Shown here: piece after piece, positions 45,711 through 59,559 of the stretch
Numbering within the stretch: position 1 is the first letter of the stretch
Layout: every line of letters starts with the position of its first letter
Source: Rhyacophila brunnea
Lineage: Eukaryota > Arthropoda > Insecta > Trichoptera > Rhyacophilidae
Assembly: GCA_022495005.1 (NCBI GenBank)
Contig: JAGYXB010000966.1
Coordinates: 639,842 to 703,841 of the forward strand
DNA: 64,000 nt
Reading direction: 5' to 3'
Program-made: the position numbers and the translations under genes
The notes under the pieces: model-generated
Seen by the model: only the letters and a program-made list of their open reading frames with translations
Databases searched by the model: none
Told to the model about the DNA's origin: nothing

Positions 45711-46839
45711 TTTAAATTCAAATCATTTTTTTTTTACATATATTGGAACTTTACAAATTATACATTTAAGACGTTCACAACATGACATATAAAAAAAAAC
45801 AAATAAGTATTATAAAAACAGTATAAAGAGTAAATAGATACAAAACTTATAAAGTAGATACATCGAAGTACACCGGAATGTGCTAAGTGGACCCTATTTT
45901 AAGAATTTATAAAACAACCCTCAAGCGATTTGGTTAAACAGAGTTATTGCCCTGGTATTGGTATCACCAATGGCGTGTTAGTTCTGCACAATGGAAGTAC
46001 AAACAACTGATGATTTCTAAGATAGTTATCAGGGACACAGGTCAATACTACAAATAATGGAAGAGTTCCCATTTGCATTGCATATAAGTCGGAAAAAGAT
46101 GTGGCCAAATATAGACATCTTCTAGCATTTAAACAAAAGTTTGTAAGCCTACCCAATAGAAAGCCAATTGGATAAAGCTTAGAAGCCAGAAAATTTTACG
46201 TCATACATTCCAACGTAATGTTTTTTTTACTAATGTGGTTGAATACCAACATAATTCCGCCTGGTAAAAATATCTTCAAAAAATAGTCAACCTACTTTGT
46301 GAGAAATATCCATAATATTTAAGCGAAGTATATTTTTAAAAATATCCGGAAAGAGCCCCGAAACTGGGGTTCTGATTTTGAATTTTATGGATCCATACTC
46401 AAGAACCAAACCCCATTCGATTATTCTAGTCTACACGAACCGCGCCCGAAACGAAACCTTGCTTGCTCTGCCTAGCAGTTAGATCGCAAGACCCATTAAG
46501 ATTTCTCAGGTAAAATACATGGTCATGTATTTTACAACGCGTTTCTTTTATCATACTAATAAGCCTTGTTATTTCACAGTTTATTATTACATTATTCGAG
46601 CTTTTGATATGTTGATCCTTTTACGGATAATTTACAAAATTAAATATTATGCGATGTTATTAGTATGTCGTAGTTTGAAATGCGGTTGCATACGGCAGTA
46701 GACTTACGACTCCTGCGCCAGACTCATTTCCGTAAGTTGGAAATAAGCTAAAACTGTGCTCGCGAGAATAGGATAGGAGAGTGACGTAACAGCTGCAGAG
46801 ACAGTTGGACCACTTAGAGGTCCACAATATCTGTGGAAA

Positions 46840-47000
46840 TATAATTTATTTATTCCTGCGGCCGCAAATAGGTGGGCTTTGATAGAGACGGCGAATAATG
46901 CGGACGCGGGGCTATTCTCGCGACGCTTTTTGGCTTCTCTAAATTAACTGGAGACGGCCATTTGTCTTGGCGGGAAAGTTATGAGTTTAGATCAAGAGAT
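46840..47000. promoter_or_regulatory. Small CG-rich patch
   Basis: GCGGCCGC, ACGGCGAATAATGCGGACGCGGGG, CTCGCGACGC and GGCGGGAAAG (E2F-like) lie within 150 bp of otherwise AT-rich DNA. Composition is the only support. Confidence 0.2.
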
Positions 47001-48955
47001 AAATGGCACTGAAAAAATTAAGCGAGCGGAAAAACAACGGAGTGCGGATAATAGTTTGTTTTTTTTAAACGCTGTCTCGAAATACAACTAGACGAATGTT
47101 TTCGTATACGTATTATACCTACCTATGTATAATTAAAATTTACGGCAGATTTTTATGTGTCAAAACAACTAAAATTATTAATTTAAACATATTGATAAGT
47201 ATGCCGTATGAAATGACAAATAGTTTTAACATGCTCTTTTCAGTAGGTAAGTGAATTAATTAAAATAAAAGTCAATATCCTTATATGAAAAAATCGCCAT
47301 GTATATATATTGCCACCTCAATAGTACAATTAAATAACTCTGATTTAGTCATTATTGAGAAAATTAAATTTAAACTATACTTGATTAACATAAACCTAGG
47401 CTATAATTATTATTTAAAATAAAAATGGAAAACTGTGCTTGTCTAATTGGGAACAATTAAATAATGTTCAATTGTACGAGAAAATATCGTAGATATATAA
47501 TTTTATTTATTTAACGCCTGCAGGGTTTTAAAGTTATCTAATATTTTCAACACACAAAATTAATACAGTTCCCATTAACTTCTGACTTACCTAGTTTTAT
47601 CATTTTGTAGAGAAGAAAATGTAGAATCATATTCAATAGCTATCTCAAAAAGTTATAGTATTGAAATGACGATAATTATGTATATAATATTATTTATCTT
47701 TCGAACTTATCGCTAATTCTATGTTTTTGTCAACTGATTGTATGAATAATATTTTCAATATTGAAATATAAATGAGACAAAAATATAACTAGTAACGAAT
47801 TGAGACCAAAGAGAATTGATTTTTTTACAATTCTCTGATGGGGACGCCCACATGAGCAAAAATCGTATAGAGCCCACATTCAATTTTGACTTACTCGCAC
47901 CTTAGCGATATAAAACCCGATTCACTGCGAACAACTCCATATCAATGGGCCGATACCACACTGGCTGCATATCCCTAAAACTATGGATGGCTGCGGTACA
48001 TTACGAAATGTCAAAAAGAATGTATCTACCTACGCGTCAAACCTAGCCGAATTTACCTTTACACTCGATGATTGAAACAAAACGGCAAAATTATCACGTC
48101 ATATTAGTAAATAAAAATAAACAAATATAATACTGCACTACCAAAACTGACAAACATAATTATAATAAAAAAAAATACCGTTACATAAATAATTATAAAT
48201 GATAGACTCTTTATACATAATATATTGATTAAGTATTACTTTGTTTTTATTACTGTGAAAATGTTTAACTAACGTTTAGACATTGTTAACTACTTAAAAT
48301 ATGGTAGGTATGTAATTCCGAAATTACGAGATTTCATTTTAGTGAAAAACCTATTCTTCTGAATATGTATACGAAAATTATCAGTTGTGTATTTGTTGGA
48401 GATGTTTATTTGTTGATGATGATGACATCCGTTTTCTCATTATCTCAATTGAGATTAGAAGTACGTGTTTGCAATGGATTGAAAACCACTAACCCGAACT
48501 AGAGCGAGCCACAGTAGGCACATACATAATATAATGTAATATTGTTATTTTATTAGTATTACTCAATAATAAAATGTATAATATTGACTGTTCTGCCACT
48601 CGCAGTTATCCAGTCATAAAAAATGCAATCATCGCAAGCAATATAATTTCCCGCCGATGTATTCCGAGTCTGAAAAAGCGACGCAAACAAACTGATAAAG
48701 GAAATCGCGTTTGACGTATTCAAACAACGACCGCCGTTCTAAATTCGAACGCCTATTTTTCAAATTGGTATAGTTTTTTTTCTCTAAGACGACAGACAGA
48801 CATCCTACATATTCAGCCAGCATTTCTATCTGTTTTGCCAAAGGCGTACCGTGGAATATACAAGGCCGCACAACAAATAATATTTTCTGCAGATTAAAAA
48901 AAAAAAAAACAGAATGCATTCAATTACGAAGATTGCTACGTTCATTGCGGTTATA

Positions 48956-49035
48956 TAGAGTAGAATTTCGATTTTCTGGACTGATTGGGGATAAAGGTAA
49001 TCCGGAGAATGATATATCCGAATAATCGATAAAAT
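48956..49035 (+). mobile_element. pogo/Tigger-like transposon end
   Basis: TAGAGTAGAATTTCGATTTTCTGGACTGATTGGGGATAAAGGTAATCCGGAGAATG follows, with changes, the widespread pogo/Tigger terminal pattern CAGTAGAACCTCGATTATCCGG...GGTAATCCGGATAATCG. The opposite terminus is not visible, so it is a solo end or truncated MITE. Confidence 0.5.
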
Positions 49036-49653
49036 AATAAAACCTTTATTTTATTTCGAGATATTTTGAAAAAAATACTTCTTTATTAGTTATATGGTTT
49101 AAAAGTGTATTTTTTCTTATAATAAATGGAAAAAGATTTTGACAGTTTATTTAAATACATATATTAAGAGTTTTAAATTATAGTAAGGTACTTGAATAAA
49201 GTGATTGCCTGCTCAATCATACAGCATAATACGGACATGTCTTTCCAATTCGTATTACCGATCCTCATTGTTTTCTGAATTTCAATCTAACTATCCCGTT
49301 ACACATAATTACTGTGTTCAGATAGCAACGCCTCGGAATACTTTTGGTTATTTTTAGAATTTAAATACATCAATTTCTCTAATATAATAAATATAATTTA
49401 CAATATTTTGACATATTTATATTCGGGAAAAAATAATCCAAAAGAGATCCCTTTCAATTTGTGCATATATAATACATAAATTATATTGCATTAATTTTTT
49501 ATTTGAATAAAACTACATATTACACCTCTTCTACCTTTATGAATGTAATGCAATGCTACCTTTCACAAGTCAATATTATGTTTTTTAAGATATAATTAAA
49601 TGTTTCTTAAAATTTCTCAGTTAATACATGGTTCGTATTCCACGGGTGCCACT

Positions 49654-49668
49654 GTTGTTGGTAGCAAC
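49654..49668. promoter_or_regulatory. RFX X-box-like site
   Basis: GTTGTT-GGT-AGCAAC fits the RFX consensus RYYNYY-N(1-3)-RRNRAC with both half-sites. The neighbouring 49620-49800 is slightly less AT-rich. A single site without a transcript is weak evidence. Confidence 0.2.
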
Positions 49669-49809
49669 CAAAGACAAGAAGCAGCGTTGCGATAGAAACG
49701 AACAGTTTGATCAGGTGCCAAGTCAGATGTGACAATGCTATATTTAATTGCCATTGTTGCGAGATGTCTTTAGCTCGTTGACGATTTTTGCAGACGTTAG
49801 AAATTTAAA

Positions 49810-51095
49810 TTTGGAATGACATGTTTCCAATGTTCGTTTTTATGACGTTTATGATAAAACAGAAACCTGGAACAAGGCGCTCTGGATTTTATATTTCCTT
49901 GACATCCGCTAGTATGCATTGAGATATAAATCTAGCGTTAGAAAATTAATATTTTTAATCATAATAAAAACGGCCACTTCAAAGGCACATCTGTTTTGAT
50001 TTAAAGTTCGTATTAAAATACATAATTGTAAAGTTCAAGAAGCTATAATTTTAGAAACCGCAAAATTACTATATCTTTTATGAATTTTCGTCTGTAATAA
50101 TTTAATATGAAGAGAAAAGCTTACATTCGTAAATTAATTTGCTAGGAAATTTCGTAAGAAGATATAACAATATTGAAAGTATTTCAATATAAAAGTTTTT
50201 TATTATTCGTGAAACATGTAATATATTATTTGGTTGGTTTATTGAAATTTAAGGTTATTTTTCATTTTATCAATAACCAGTAGGTTAAAAAACATACTTT
50301 TTATACTAAAAATTGCTGTAAATATTAATAGTACAAATATTTTGGGGCTCATATGTTTAATTTAATTACATGGATATTTACATACTAACTACAAGACTGT
50401 GACCGAATAACGATAGGTAAGTAGCGAAGACACTGGACAAAATGCAATCTGTTTTAATTGAATTTCTGTACGTGTATTCACAGTGTACACAAATCTTCAA
50501 ATGCAAAATTAATTTAGATAATTAATTTCCTTGAAACTGCTGCAAAAATAGTTATTTAACGTCTACATTTCAGATCAGGTCCAAATATAAATTTCCCCGC
50601 GGTAAATATTATAAAATATCTTATAGAGTAATTTAGATTTTCAACTATCCATAACAATACGTACTGAAAACAATATTTTTATCCAAGTACCTACATATTA
50701 TTATAGTATTGCAGTAGAAAAAAATAAAATCACGATTACAACTCAACAGCCGGAAATGTTATTATTTAAATTAGGAAAATCCGTGTTTGTGTATGCAACA
50801 TTAAACATGTGACGCAATAAAATTTGGTTTGAAAAAAGAACAACCTGCTGCAGACGCATCGTTTGACATCCAATTGTCCGTAAGATCAAAGCATTGTATC
50901 TGGTCACATAAATATTTTAACGGTACAAATCGATTTCGCTTGATTTTGGCTACTACATAATTAAATTAATAGAGATTGATTTATTTACAGGTTTCTCCAG
51001 AGACATGGGTATTTTTTTTTATTAGCCAATAAATTAATTAATTGACATTGCTCACTTTTATATCTAGCACTGATTGTATACCTTTTTTGTTTATT
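49810..51095. other. AT-rich stretch, no gene supported
   Basis: No reading frame, tRNA-like sequence or repeat family recognised. Confidence 0.5.
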
Positions 51096-51100
51096 ATAAA

Positions 51101-51173
51101 ACCTTAACATCTATGAGGCTACAGAGATGTTAAGGTAACGTAGACCGTAGAGGCAGTTGTAGGTAACGTAGAC
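51101..51173. repeat. 12-bp perfect inverted repeat plus 13-bp direct repeats
   Basis: ACCTTAACATCT (51101-51112) and AGATGTTAAGGT (51125-51136) are exact complements around a 12-nt loop. The right arm runs into GGTAACGTAGACC, which is repeated once about 27 bp further on. Confidence 0.75.
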
Positions 51174-51426
51174 CTATAAATCTCTATTATTCACATTTCT
51201 TAGAGTTGGTAGACTCTAATAGACAGGCCGTGTAGCAAGAATTGACAGTACCTACTTAACCGCTAAAATGGTAGACAGTTGCAAGTCGACTGGCAGTAGG
51301 TAACACTGGAACGGAATATGGAGGAAGTTCTTGGACAACATTATAATATATAATAATAGGTATACTTACATCACTTTCAACGTACAAGTATAGATCTCTA
51401 ATATACTGAATCAATGCTTATCATAG

Positions 51427-51690
51427 AACAGATTAATACGAAAGACATGCGAAAGCCGCCATGGACCAAGGTTTTAAATGACCTAACACAAAGCGCGCCG
51501 ACTGTCTTCAAATATTGAATCCGCGTTTCGGTTACGTGAGAAACTTTAATCCTTTAATGCATAAAATAACACATGCTTTAAAACGTGTTTAAGTTTATCC
51601 CATATCTTTTCACACTCGAGATCCGTAGCCTGGTGTACCACACCCGGTAGGGTATGACAGTTCCCAATGATATTGTATTACCTGATACTC
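51427..51690. repeat. Diverged third copy of the 309-bp MITE family
   Basis: It begins AGAACAGATTAATACG. The right half (CGTGTTTAAGTTTATCCCATAT..CACACTCGAGATC..CACACCCGGTAGGGTATGACAGTTCCCA) aligns with 8990-9060 and 23440-23525. The left half is largely unrelated, so this copy is rearranged. Confidence 0.5.
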
Positions 51691-52421
51691 ACTATGTTTA
51701 CTACGTGAAAGAAGTATGTGTTGTATGCATAAACAATTTCATATTAGGTCAATAACAAGAGATGATTTACTTTGCATTTTTCTAAAATCTTTAATTACCA
51801 CCAAACAAACGTCGAGCCTTGCGAAAAGAAACACTTCAGTGCTTTTGTTATAAATTGAGTTTATGTTGCATTTCTTAGTATCCCCTGTATGTCTAATAAT
51901 TGCGAACATATTTTGTTACAAAACAGGCATACCTCATGTCCGGAGTCATGTCACATAATAAACAACGGATATTCCAGACAGTAGGTACCTACATAGTTAC
52001 AAAAATACACAACGAGATTGTTTGCAATACATACGCGCCAAGAATTCAGAGTAAACGTCTTGTTTGTACCGATTTATAATGGTCGAAAATTACGACGCAG
52101 AGACCGTCGTCGGCGACCAATTTTCCGATGGCGTTTTTACTTTCCGTAGCTTGGCTCAGACACAAGTTCAACTGAAACGCAATTGGCACTATTGGTACAC
52201 AATATTAGGGCATATAAATAAAATCTTATAAATATTTCAGCTACTTACCTATATCAATGTTCAGTTAAACATACCTACTTACATAGCAGTAGAAATACTG
52301 CAACGATTATAACAGTACACTTACAGCGATCAGTATGTTACAATATACCACCTGCACATCTATTTTATATGCAAGACTGCTATCGGCAGCTATCAAGGGT
52401 AGTTTTTCGTTTTTTTGTATC

Positions 52422-52607
52422 GAAGTATTAGCACTAATTATTGTCATTATATGTCATATTTGCAATAAGTCAGTTGTAATTGTTACAATAAGTGTTATGT
52501 TTTAATAGCACCTCTCTTGGCTGTGTTAAAGTTTAGAGCGAGATAGACAGTTTTGGCTGTTTAGACGGCTAACTTATTGTAATTGTTACAATAAGTGCTA
52601 ATACTTC
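52422..52607. mobile_element. Small MITE-like element (186 bp)
   Basis: It is bounded by perfect 14-bp inverted repeats GAAGTATTAGCACT (52422-52435) and AGTGCTAATACTTC (52594-52607). TTATTG-type words continue the symmetry inside. The segment TGTAATTGTTACAATAAGTG occurs twice within it, and TTATTGTAATTGTTACAATAA is itself palindromic. No clear target duplication is seen. Confidence 0.5.
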
Positions 52608-52909
52608 AATAAATCTGCAATATATTATTATTATTATAATAACTTCAAGTAACGCACGGCAATTTTCGGCTTTACTCAAAAATTTAAAAACAAACTAACC
52701 GGTGTACATACTAACAGTTTATTTTAACATATTATTTGTCTATAGAAACCATATGGAAACTGATATTTCTCATCTCTCCAAAATGCGGCGCCAATTACAT
52801 ACATTTACGCAAGGTTACTATTATTACAGATCCTTTAATTTTATAGCATTTAAAGGGGTCGCTAGTCCTCAATTCCTATGTTGCAATTTCTTTACTGAGG
52901 GATGTTAAT

Positions 52910-55900
52910 ACTTTGGACGCTGAAGACGCACATGCGCGTAATGACCAGGCGGCCGATCGATGTAATTAACGTGCATTTTAAAGGTGCTAATTAAAAAATC
53001 ATTATCTACTCAGCAGCGAATGCGTTAATAATATATCAATTCGCACTATATTTAGAAAAAATAAAGAATAATTCGCCACTGAAGAATAAAATAAAATAAA
53101 TTTATTACCTGTCCAAGAGGCAATAGTAAGGATGGTTTCCAGGAAAATAAATACTCATGAATGCGGATATTGGCACGCATTAAGACACATACGATGTTGT
53201 CAGATTAAAAAAAACATACGAAACGCATGAAATAAGAACGGACACAAATGTAAATTTAAAAACTAATATAAGTAACATAAATTTCTTTTATGGTGTTAAC
53301 TGTACAATTACAGCGACTGAGGTAGATAATGTTAAAATAATATGATATTGCACACTTTTGGTGAATACACAGTATTTACCTACTAAATGCACTCTACAAC
53401 GTTTAAGTTAATATTGTAAAGCGTAAATTTTTGGTGGAAAGACATTGAATTAATTAAAATGGAAGCCAATATTTATTATTTATCGACATAATTGATTAAC
53501 TCTATAAGGACCAATTTCGTCAGATTTTTTAGATGATGTCGAACTTATTGCATACCGTTTTAATTTTAAGTGCGTATTTTTTAAAATAAATATAGTCACA
53601 TTATACACACACACTATTATGGTACCGGTGTGTTGACTAATAAATAACAATCAAAGCAATTCGCATGACGCCTCTTTAAGAATTATTTGAATACCCAAGT
53701 AGAATGAAGTAGGGAGGATAAGCTTATTTACAGTGATTTTCATAGATTTTTAACTAACGTTGTTGGCGAAAAATTTCGTACCACTTGTGGAGGTCATTGA
53801 TTCAATAGAATTAATGAAATTACATAGTTTACGACAGTTACATTACATCGAGTCTTTACCACTTACTATATTAATTGTCATAACATACATATTAATATGA
53901 CTTCATCGTCATGTTCGTTGGGAAATGTTATAAAAGGTAAACACAGTGAAGAAGTTCCTCCACCAGTGTGGTCGGCGGTCAGAAAACGCTAATGTCGCAA
54001 ATATTGCTGTCTCGCGACGACAATGCAGCAACACTTAGCGCTTGTTTTATCTCCGCTGAATAAACAATTGGATGGTGGCCAAGCCAAAGACCGCTTCGGT
54101 TTTATCCCAAGTAATTTTCTTATTAGTTTCCGTCACAAAACAACGCAAAAGAATAAAGTAACTGCGAAGACTCGGACTTCCAGAGCGTCTCCACTTGAAT
54201 CAATTCAAAGGGCTGTCAGATGAGATCTCAGTTTGCCGCAATTCGACAGGGTAATCGAACTTTCAGAAAACCGATAAGCAAATCTCTTCGATAAAACGAA
54301 CGAAGTAATAGTGTACCCATTTTTTTATAACAAACGAATTATTACAGTTAATAAGATAAAAAAAAAATGACAGCCCACTTCAAATAATAGTGGTCAATAT
54401 ATCAGAATTACGTCAGCTACTGTCGCTCTACTACTCGATGAGGGCCTCTCATTGATATTTTAACTATTCTTAGTCCTTGGTCTTTCGTTCCCACAAACTT
54501 CTACAAAACTTGATTATCTCATATAAGTATTCAAAGTACTTAGGTATCTCTTTAAATCCTTTATTATATTATCTTGTGTGCCACTGGATGATCCGTTTTT
54601 ACTGACAGTTCCACTTCAAGATTTTACACATTGTAGTATTTATGTCCATCAATTTTGTTTGCTCTCTTATCCATTTATTTCTCTTTTGATGATGGTATTA
54701 CCGCGTCGTCCTACTATATGTCTACAAATAAATAATCGTGCTGAATAGTTCATGAGTAGGTACTAGGTATGTCATTATTTATGACCCTTTCGCTAACAAC
54801 GCAAACAATACCATCTGACAGTAGGTTTCAACATATTTTCATTTTACAACAAAAAATACCTAGGTACCTAATCTTTATCACTGAATGATAATTTCTAAAA
54901 TTTTTATCGTATTCTTTATCATTTAAGTTTACGGAAAGTTTCTTTTTTAATAATGTATTGTTTATCTAACGAGGTATATTCATTATTAAGTAGTCAAATC
55001 TATGTTACCGGATGTTTATGTGAAACACCACAAGAATATTGTTAAAACATTTCAAAACAATATACAAGAAGTCAATCATTATAATATTCTATGCACCACA
55101 GAGAAAAAAAAACACCAACAAACAATAGCATTAGTAGACACAAATACGTCCGATAAAGTAATCATAATCCCTGACAAATTAGTTAGATATCTATGAGCAT
55201 GGTAAGAATACCACAAATCATTGATTTTTATAAAAAAAATAATACAAGGGCGAGTGTTTATCTTGGGCTTAATTTTTAAGTCTTACATTGTTCATGCGGC
55301 CGCAATTTTTTTATTATAAATAAAGGCGAGCTTTAAAATTTACCATCACTTATTATTACTTATAACCGCTAAGCTTCAAGTGAGAAATGTTTCTGGATGT
55401 CATAGCGGCAGGACTGATTTTAAATGGAAAATTAATTATTACGGAAAAAAATACTTTTTATTAAACAGGAGATTATTAATTAAGTATGGTATAAATTAAT
55501 ATAACCTATACATATATTGAAGAATTATAACTAATTAAGATCAACCGATTATTGGACCAACCGGTTACGATGGCTTTTGGTCATAAGTGCACGAAAGAAA
55601 ATGCGCTATTACGAATATTATAATCGTCATTGTCAATCAACTAATATATCGTATTTATCTTCATCCAAGAAGAATAATATTACACGTCCATTTATGTATT
55701 GAAAACACACAAACTTTATGTGTTTGTCAACTTTTCGTTTGTTAATCAAATTAATTAACAATCCACAAAAGACAGTTTACAAATTATTTCATAATTCATT
55801 GTGACGTTGTTTTAATATTGGGTTTATTAGTTCCAACCTTGAATTACAATAAAATACAGCGACAATATACTGATACCCTTGTTTAATTGATGGGTACACA

Positions 55901-58700
55901 GGTTACCCGCAAATTGATTATTATGCAAATGCATTTATGACTTTGAAATATCAATATAGTAAAATCTTTCGGGAAATGTACAGGGCGGTAACCCTGTTTT
56001 TAAGTGACACGCGTTTCGGTCGTCGCAAGCGCGTCTATTTTAGTGGGCAAAAATTAGAACCAAGCCGCTAGCAACCAAATTACGGAGACAGAAAGAGAGG
56101 CAGTGAGGAAATAACTTTCTAGCGCTTGCAGCTGATGACATTTTTCTCCATTTATAATCGGATATCTCTGTAGCACGTGTGCGCTCGATCTAAGACTTCG
56201 ACAGGAGTGATTTAAAAAGGACTAAAGCGTTACTTTGTAAGTATGCACTGTAGGAGTGAATTAATTTGATGTCAAGAATGGAGAAAGAACGAGGAACTCA
56301 GGTTTTAAACCACTATTAATAAATGTTTAAAAAAAATACAAGTGAAACGGAACCGGATATCGAACTAGCACAGGAAGACGGCTGTAAATAATAGCATGTC
56401 ATAATACTTGACAGGAATTAGAAGATATGCAATACGGAATCTAATAATTCTACTTCTACTGAATGCCACGTAAATATACTGTAAATTACAGTGTAAATGG
56501 TTAAGTATATAATAATTTTATAACAGTTGGTATTCGTATAATGCCACTGACTTCAACTAACTACCTAATATCAAATACCATCATCATTTCAATAGTTCAA
56601 CTTTAACAAATGGAAAATCTTGAAAATAATATTTACCTACCTATCTCGAAATTATTAAACTTCTCGTTTTTCACAATTTGACCAAACACCACAGATCGGA
56701 CATTGCCACTGCAACCCGGTGTCTGTTTTGACCCGTATTCGGACAATTTAAAACGCGTACTTGTTCAACCATAAATTACGTGTTCCTCTATATTTCAAAA
56801 TAATCCTAGTTTAGTCAATTAAATAAGTTCCATTGGATGTTTATATTTTATATATTTTTAAATAATGCATCGACCATAATGTTAACAAAGAAAATCAAAA
56901 AGTATCCTGAATTAGAATAATATATCATCCTAAACCTAATTTCCATGCAAAGTCATGGCCGCCTACAGGAAACGTCTTCACTCCTTCTGTCCTCGTCAAA
57001 CTCCATACAATTCCTGATCCTCTGGGATACTGTGCCCTCGTCTACACCATCAAATTACTTACTTGAGTGTATATAATATATATGAATAGGCAATTTCCCT
57101 TATTATTATTTTTTTTGCAAGTAAAATTAATACTCGAACAACATCGAGGTTACTAAGAAAAAAGGACGTAAAAAGAACATTCTATTTGGTGTTATACTGT
57201 GAAGAAGATACACCTATTATTTGTTAGTGATAAATATGGAAACCATTAAAATAAAGTTTATACTTCAAATTCCTCTCCTGTAAAGTTAAAAAGTATACTT
57301 TTTGCTTATTATTAATATTAGCCCTGAAGAATTTCCAAAACTGAGATATGCAAGGGGTTGTAAGGTTGTAACAATATAAACTGTACGCCAGGATGTTCCT
57401 AAAAATAAAACATAGTTATAAACACTCTCAATGCACAAGTACAACGATAGATTCGTATGGTTCGTTGGCTTAGGACGATAACAATATTGGCAAGAAGAAC
57501 TTAAAATAAAAGAAGGTCTCCTTAGATTCTTTTAAAAAAATCGTCTATAGGAATTGGGAAGAGTAGCTAAAAAGGTCTCGACTTGAATTTTATTGTTCTG
57601 GAATGGAAACACTTTGGAATAAAACTAGGTACCTACTATATATAAAATATTTAATACAATTATTGCAATGAATTTGGTACAGTGATGGCAGACGGTAATA
57701 ATTGCAGGTTTTCACTTTAAAAGTTTTCTTCCATAATATATTTAAAAATTTACATTATTTGACGTGTCAATATATTAGAGCTGCAACTTTATCGGTCACA
57801 AAGTAATATTAAAAGATATCTGCGTCTGACCAACTGTGAAAAAAAAATGATATAGCAAATGGATATATCTGCTTAAAATGTAAGATAATAATAATATGTA
57901 AAAATTTTTAATAAAAGAAATGATTAAAGGTTTGTGTTGGAATGATAATTCCGCTTATTTTTATATAAAATACTTCAAAATATTTTATAAACCAACTTGT
58001 CAGACTGATTTCAAAACTTTCTTTTGCTGTCCTGTAAAATTGTGTAAACAGCAGTTTTAACCGATTGCCATCACAGTTCCGAATTACAAACATACATATT
58101 ATCTGGTCTGAATTTACGACCTGTAGATATTGAACAAAAATGTGTAGATAAATAGTTTTTATGATCAATACATAAATGTGTATTATATTATTTACCATCT
58201 ATTTATTTAATTGACCTTTTTGCCATATTAAAGAATTGAGATTGCATTGCAATAATTCAAAACGAATTATTTGAGTTCGTCGGCCGCAATAAGCTTAGCC
58301 GAATGTGGTCTGTGCGATAGGTACACTTTGGGTGCGTGCCATGTCCAAATTACCTTCGCGTTTCACATCACATAGCGGCGTTATTATTTGTAGACACCGA
58401 AATTATTTTGTCCATTCGTATACATGTGTCCATGGCGCGTACCTATACATTTACGTTCGCGTATCAATCCTAACTATCTCCGAATAAATGATTCATGAAA
58501 ATTATTGACCGATATGTAACGCTACGGTGCTACGGTGATGCTACGACATGCCTACGCAATGGGGAAGCGTAGAACTGGGACGGCTTCGCGGTCCGTTGTT
58601 GCTGTCGAAATAATTAACGTATTCATACGTAATTCAAATTGAAATTTATTTATGTATATTGTACATGAAGCGGGCATTGCAAATTATAAGTTTAAGACAC
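52910..58700. other. AT-rich stretch, no gene supported
   Basis: Two slightly less AT-rich patches (53940-54300 and 55975-56220) break an otherwise AT-rich region. The 66-codon frame at 54023-54223 shows no motif. No exon with splice sites and a recognisable protein was found. Confidence 0.45.
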
Positions 58701-58739
58701 GAAGACTATATTATTATGATACATATAAAACAATATATT

Positions 58740-59180
58740 ATATCTAAATAGTTTTAAAAACACTTCTGAGAAAATATATTATAACCAATAGAAAAAATCT
58801 TTTTGAAAACAGTAAGACACCCCCGCAGGAATCAGGTATCGCGCCCACGCACATTGACCACAATGTTGAAGGAGTCATACTTAATTACGACAAATTTTAA
58901 CTGATGGTTTTTTTAATACTCAGTGAAGCGCTTTTCAAATTGAGCTACATTGACGATCGGCTTTAGTATTTTAAATCAAAGTAGGTATTACTTTAATTTT
59001 AATTACTAACCGACGTCACGGATCACTCCAAGATTTTTTGTTGCAACTCACTTATAATAACTAATTAACTAATAATTTTTAATTTACTATATTTTTTATT
59101 CAACGAATAATTCATAAGATTTATTGAACATACTTATTTTGAAAACACTTCTGAGAAAATATACTATAAATAAAAAAACA
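58740..59180 (-). repeat. tRNA-headed repeat family B, tail-to-head partial dimer
   Basis: On the minus strand the order is: family tail (TTTTCTCAGAAGTGTTTTCAAAATAAGTATG, then ATTCGTTGAATAAAAAA), then the 5' extension (TTGCAACAAAAAATCTTGGAGTGATCCGTGACGTCGG), then a decayed tRNA-like unit (box B no longer intact), then a second tail (TTTTCTCAGAAGTGTTTTTAAAA). Two tails flanking one extension imply tandem or dimeric units. Confidence 0.55.
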
Positions 59181-59451
59181 ATATGTTAGTATCATTATTC
59201 GAATAAAAAAATACTACTTTTATACAAATTGCCGAGAATTACTAAGGTATTTTTTTTTTATTTAATTCGGAACAGCATTCTTATTTTCAGCCGAACGCTT
59301 TTACTTAAAAAATATCCACGTATAATCCAAATTAGAAGCATTTTTTAACTTTACTTCAGAAAAAAAAACTCCGGAATGGAAGTCGATTTTCTACTTTTGT
59401 CAGATGCTACATATTTTCGGTGCCCTTTAAAGTTTAACTTTTACTTTAAAG

Positions 59452-59487
59452 TTCGCGAAACAATCGTTTCGCATGCCACAAGTGGCA
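59452..59487. repeat. Two adjacent short perfect hairpins
   Basis: GCGAAAC-AATC-GTTTCGC is followed immediately by ATGCCAC-AA-GTGGCAT. Both are 7-bp perfect stems in a slightly GC-richer stretch. Function unknown. Confidence 0.6.
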
Positions 59488-59559
59488 TACGTGGTACGCG
59501 TCCCATATGTGCGCCACTAATGCTAGTAGTGCTTTCCATTTTAGGCAAATTTTATTAAA

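Noticed and set aside
45944..46156. 70-codon minus-strand frame near a dispersed repeat end
   Set aside because: No motif was recognised. It may be decayed transposon coding sequence, but I could not support that.
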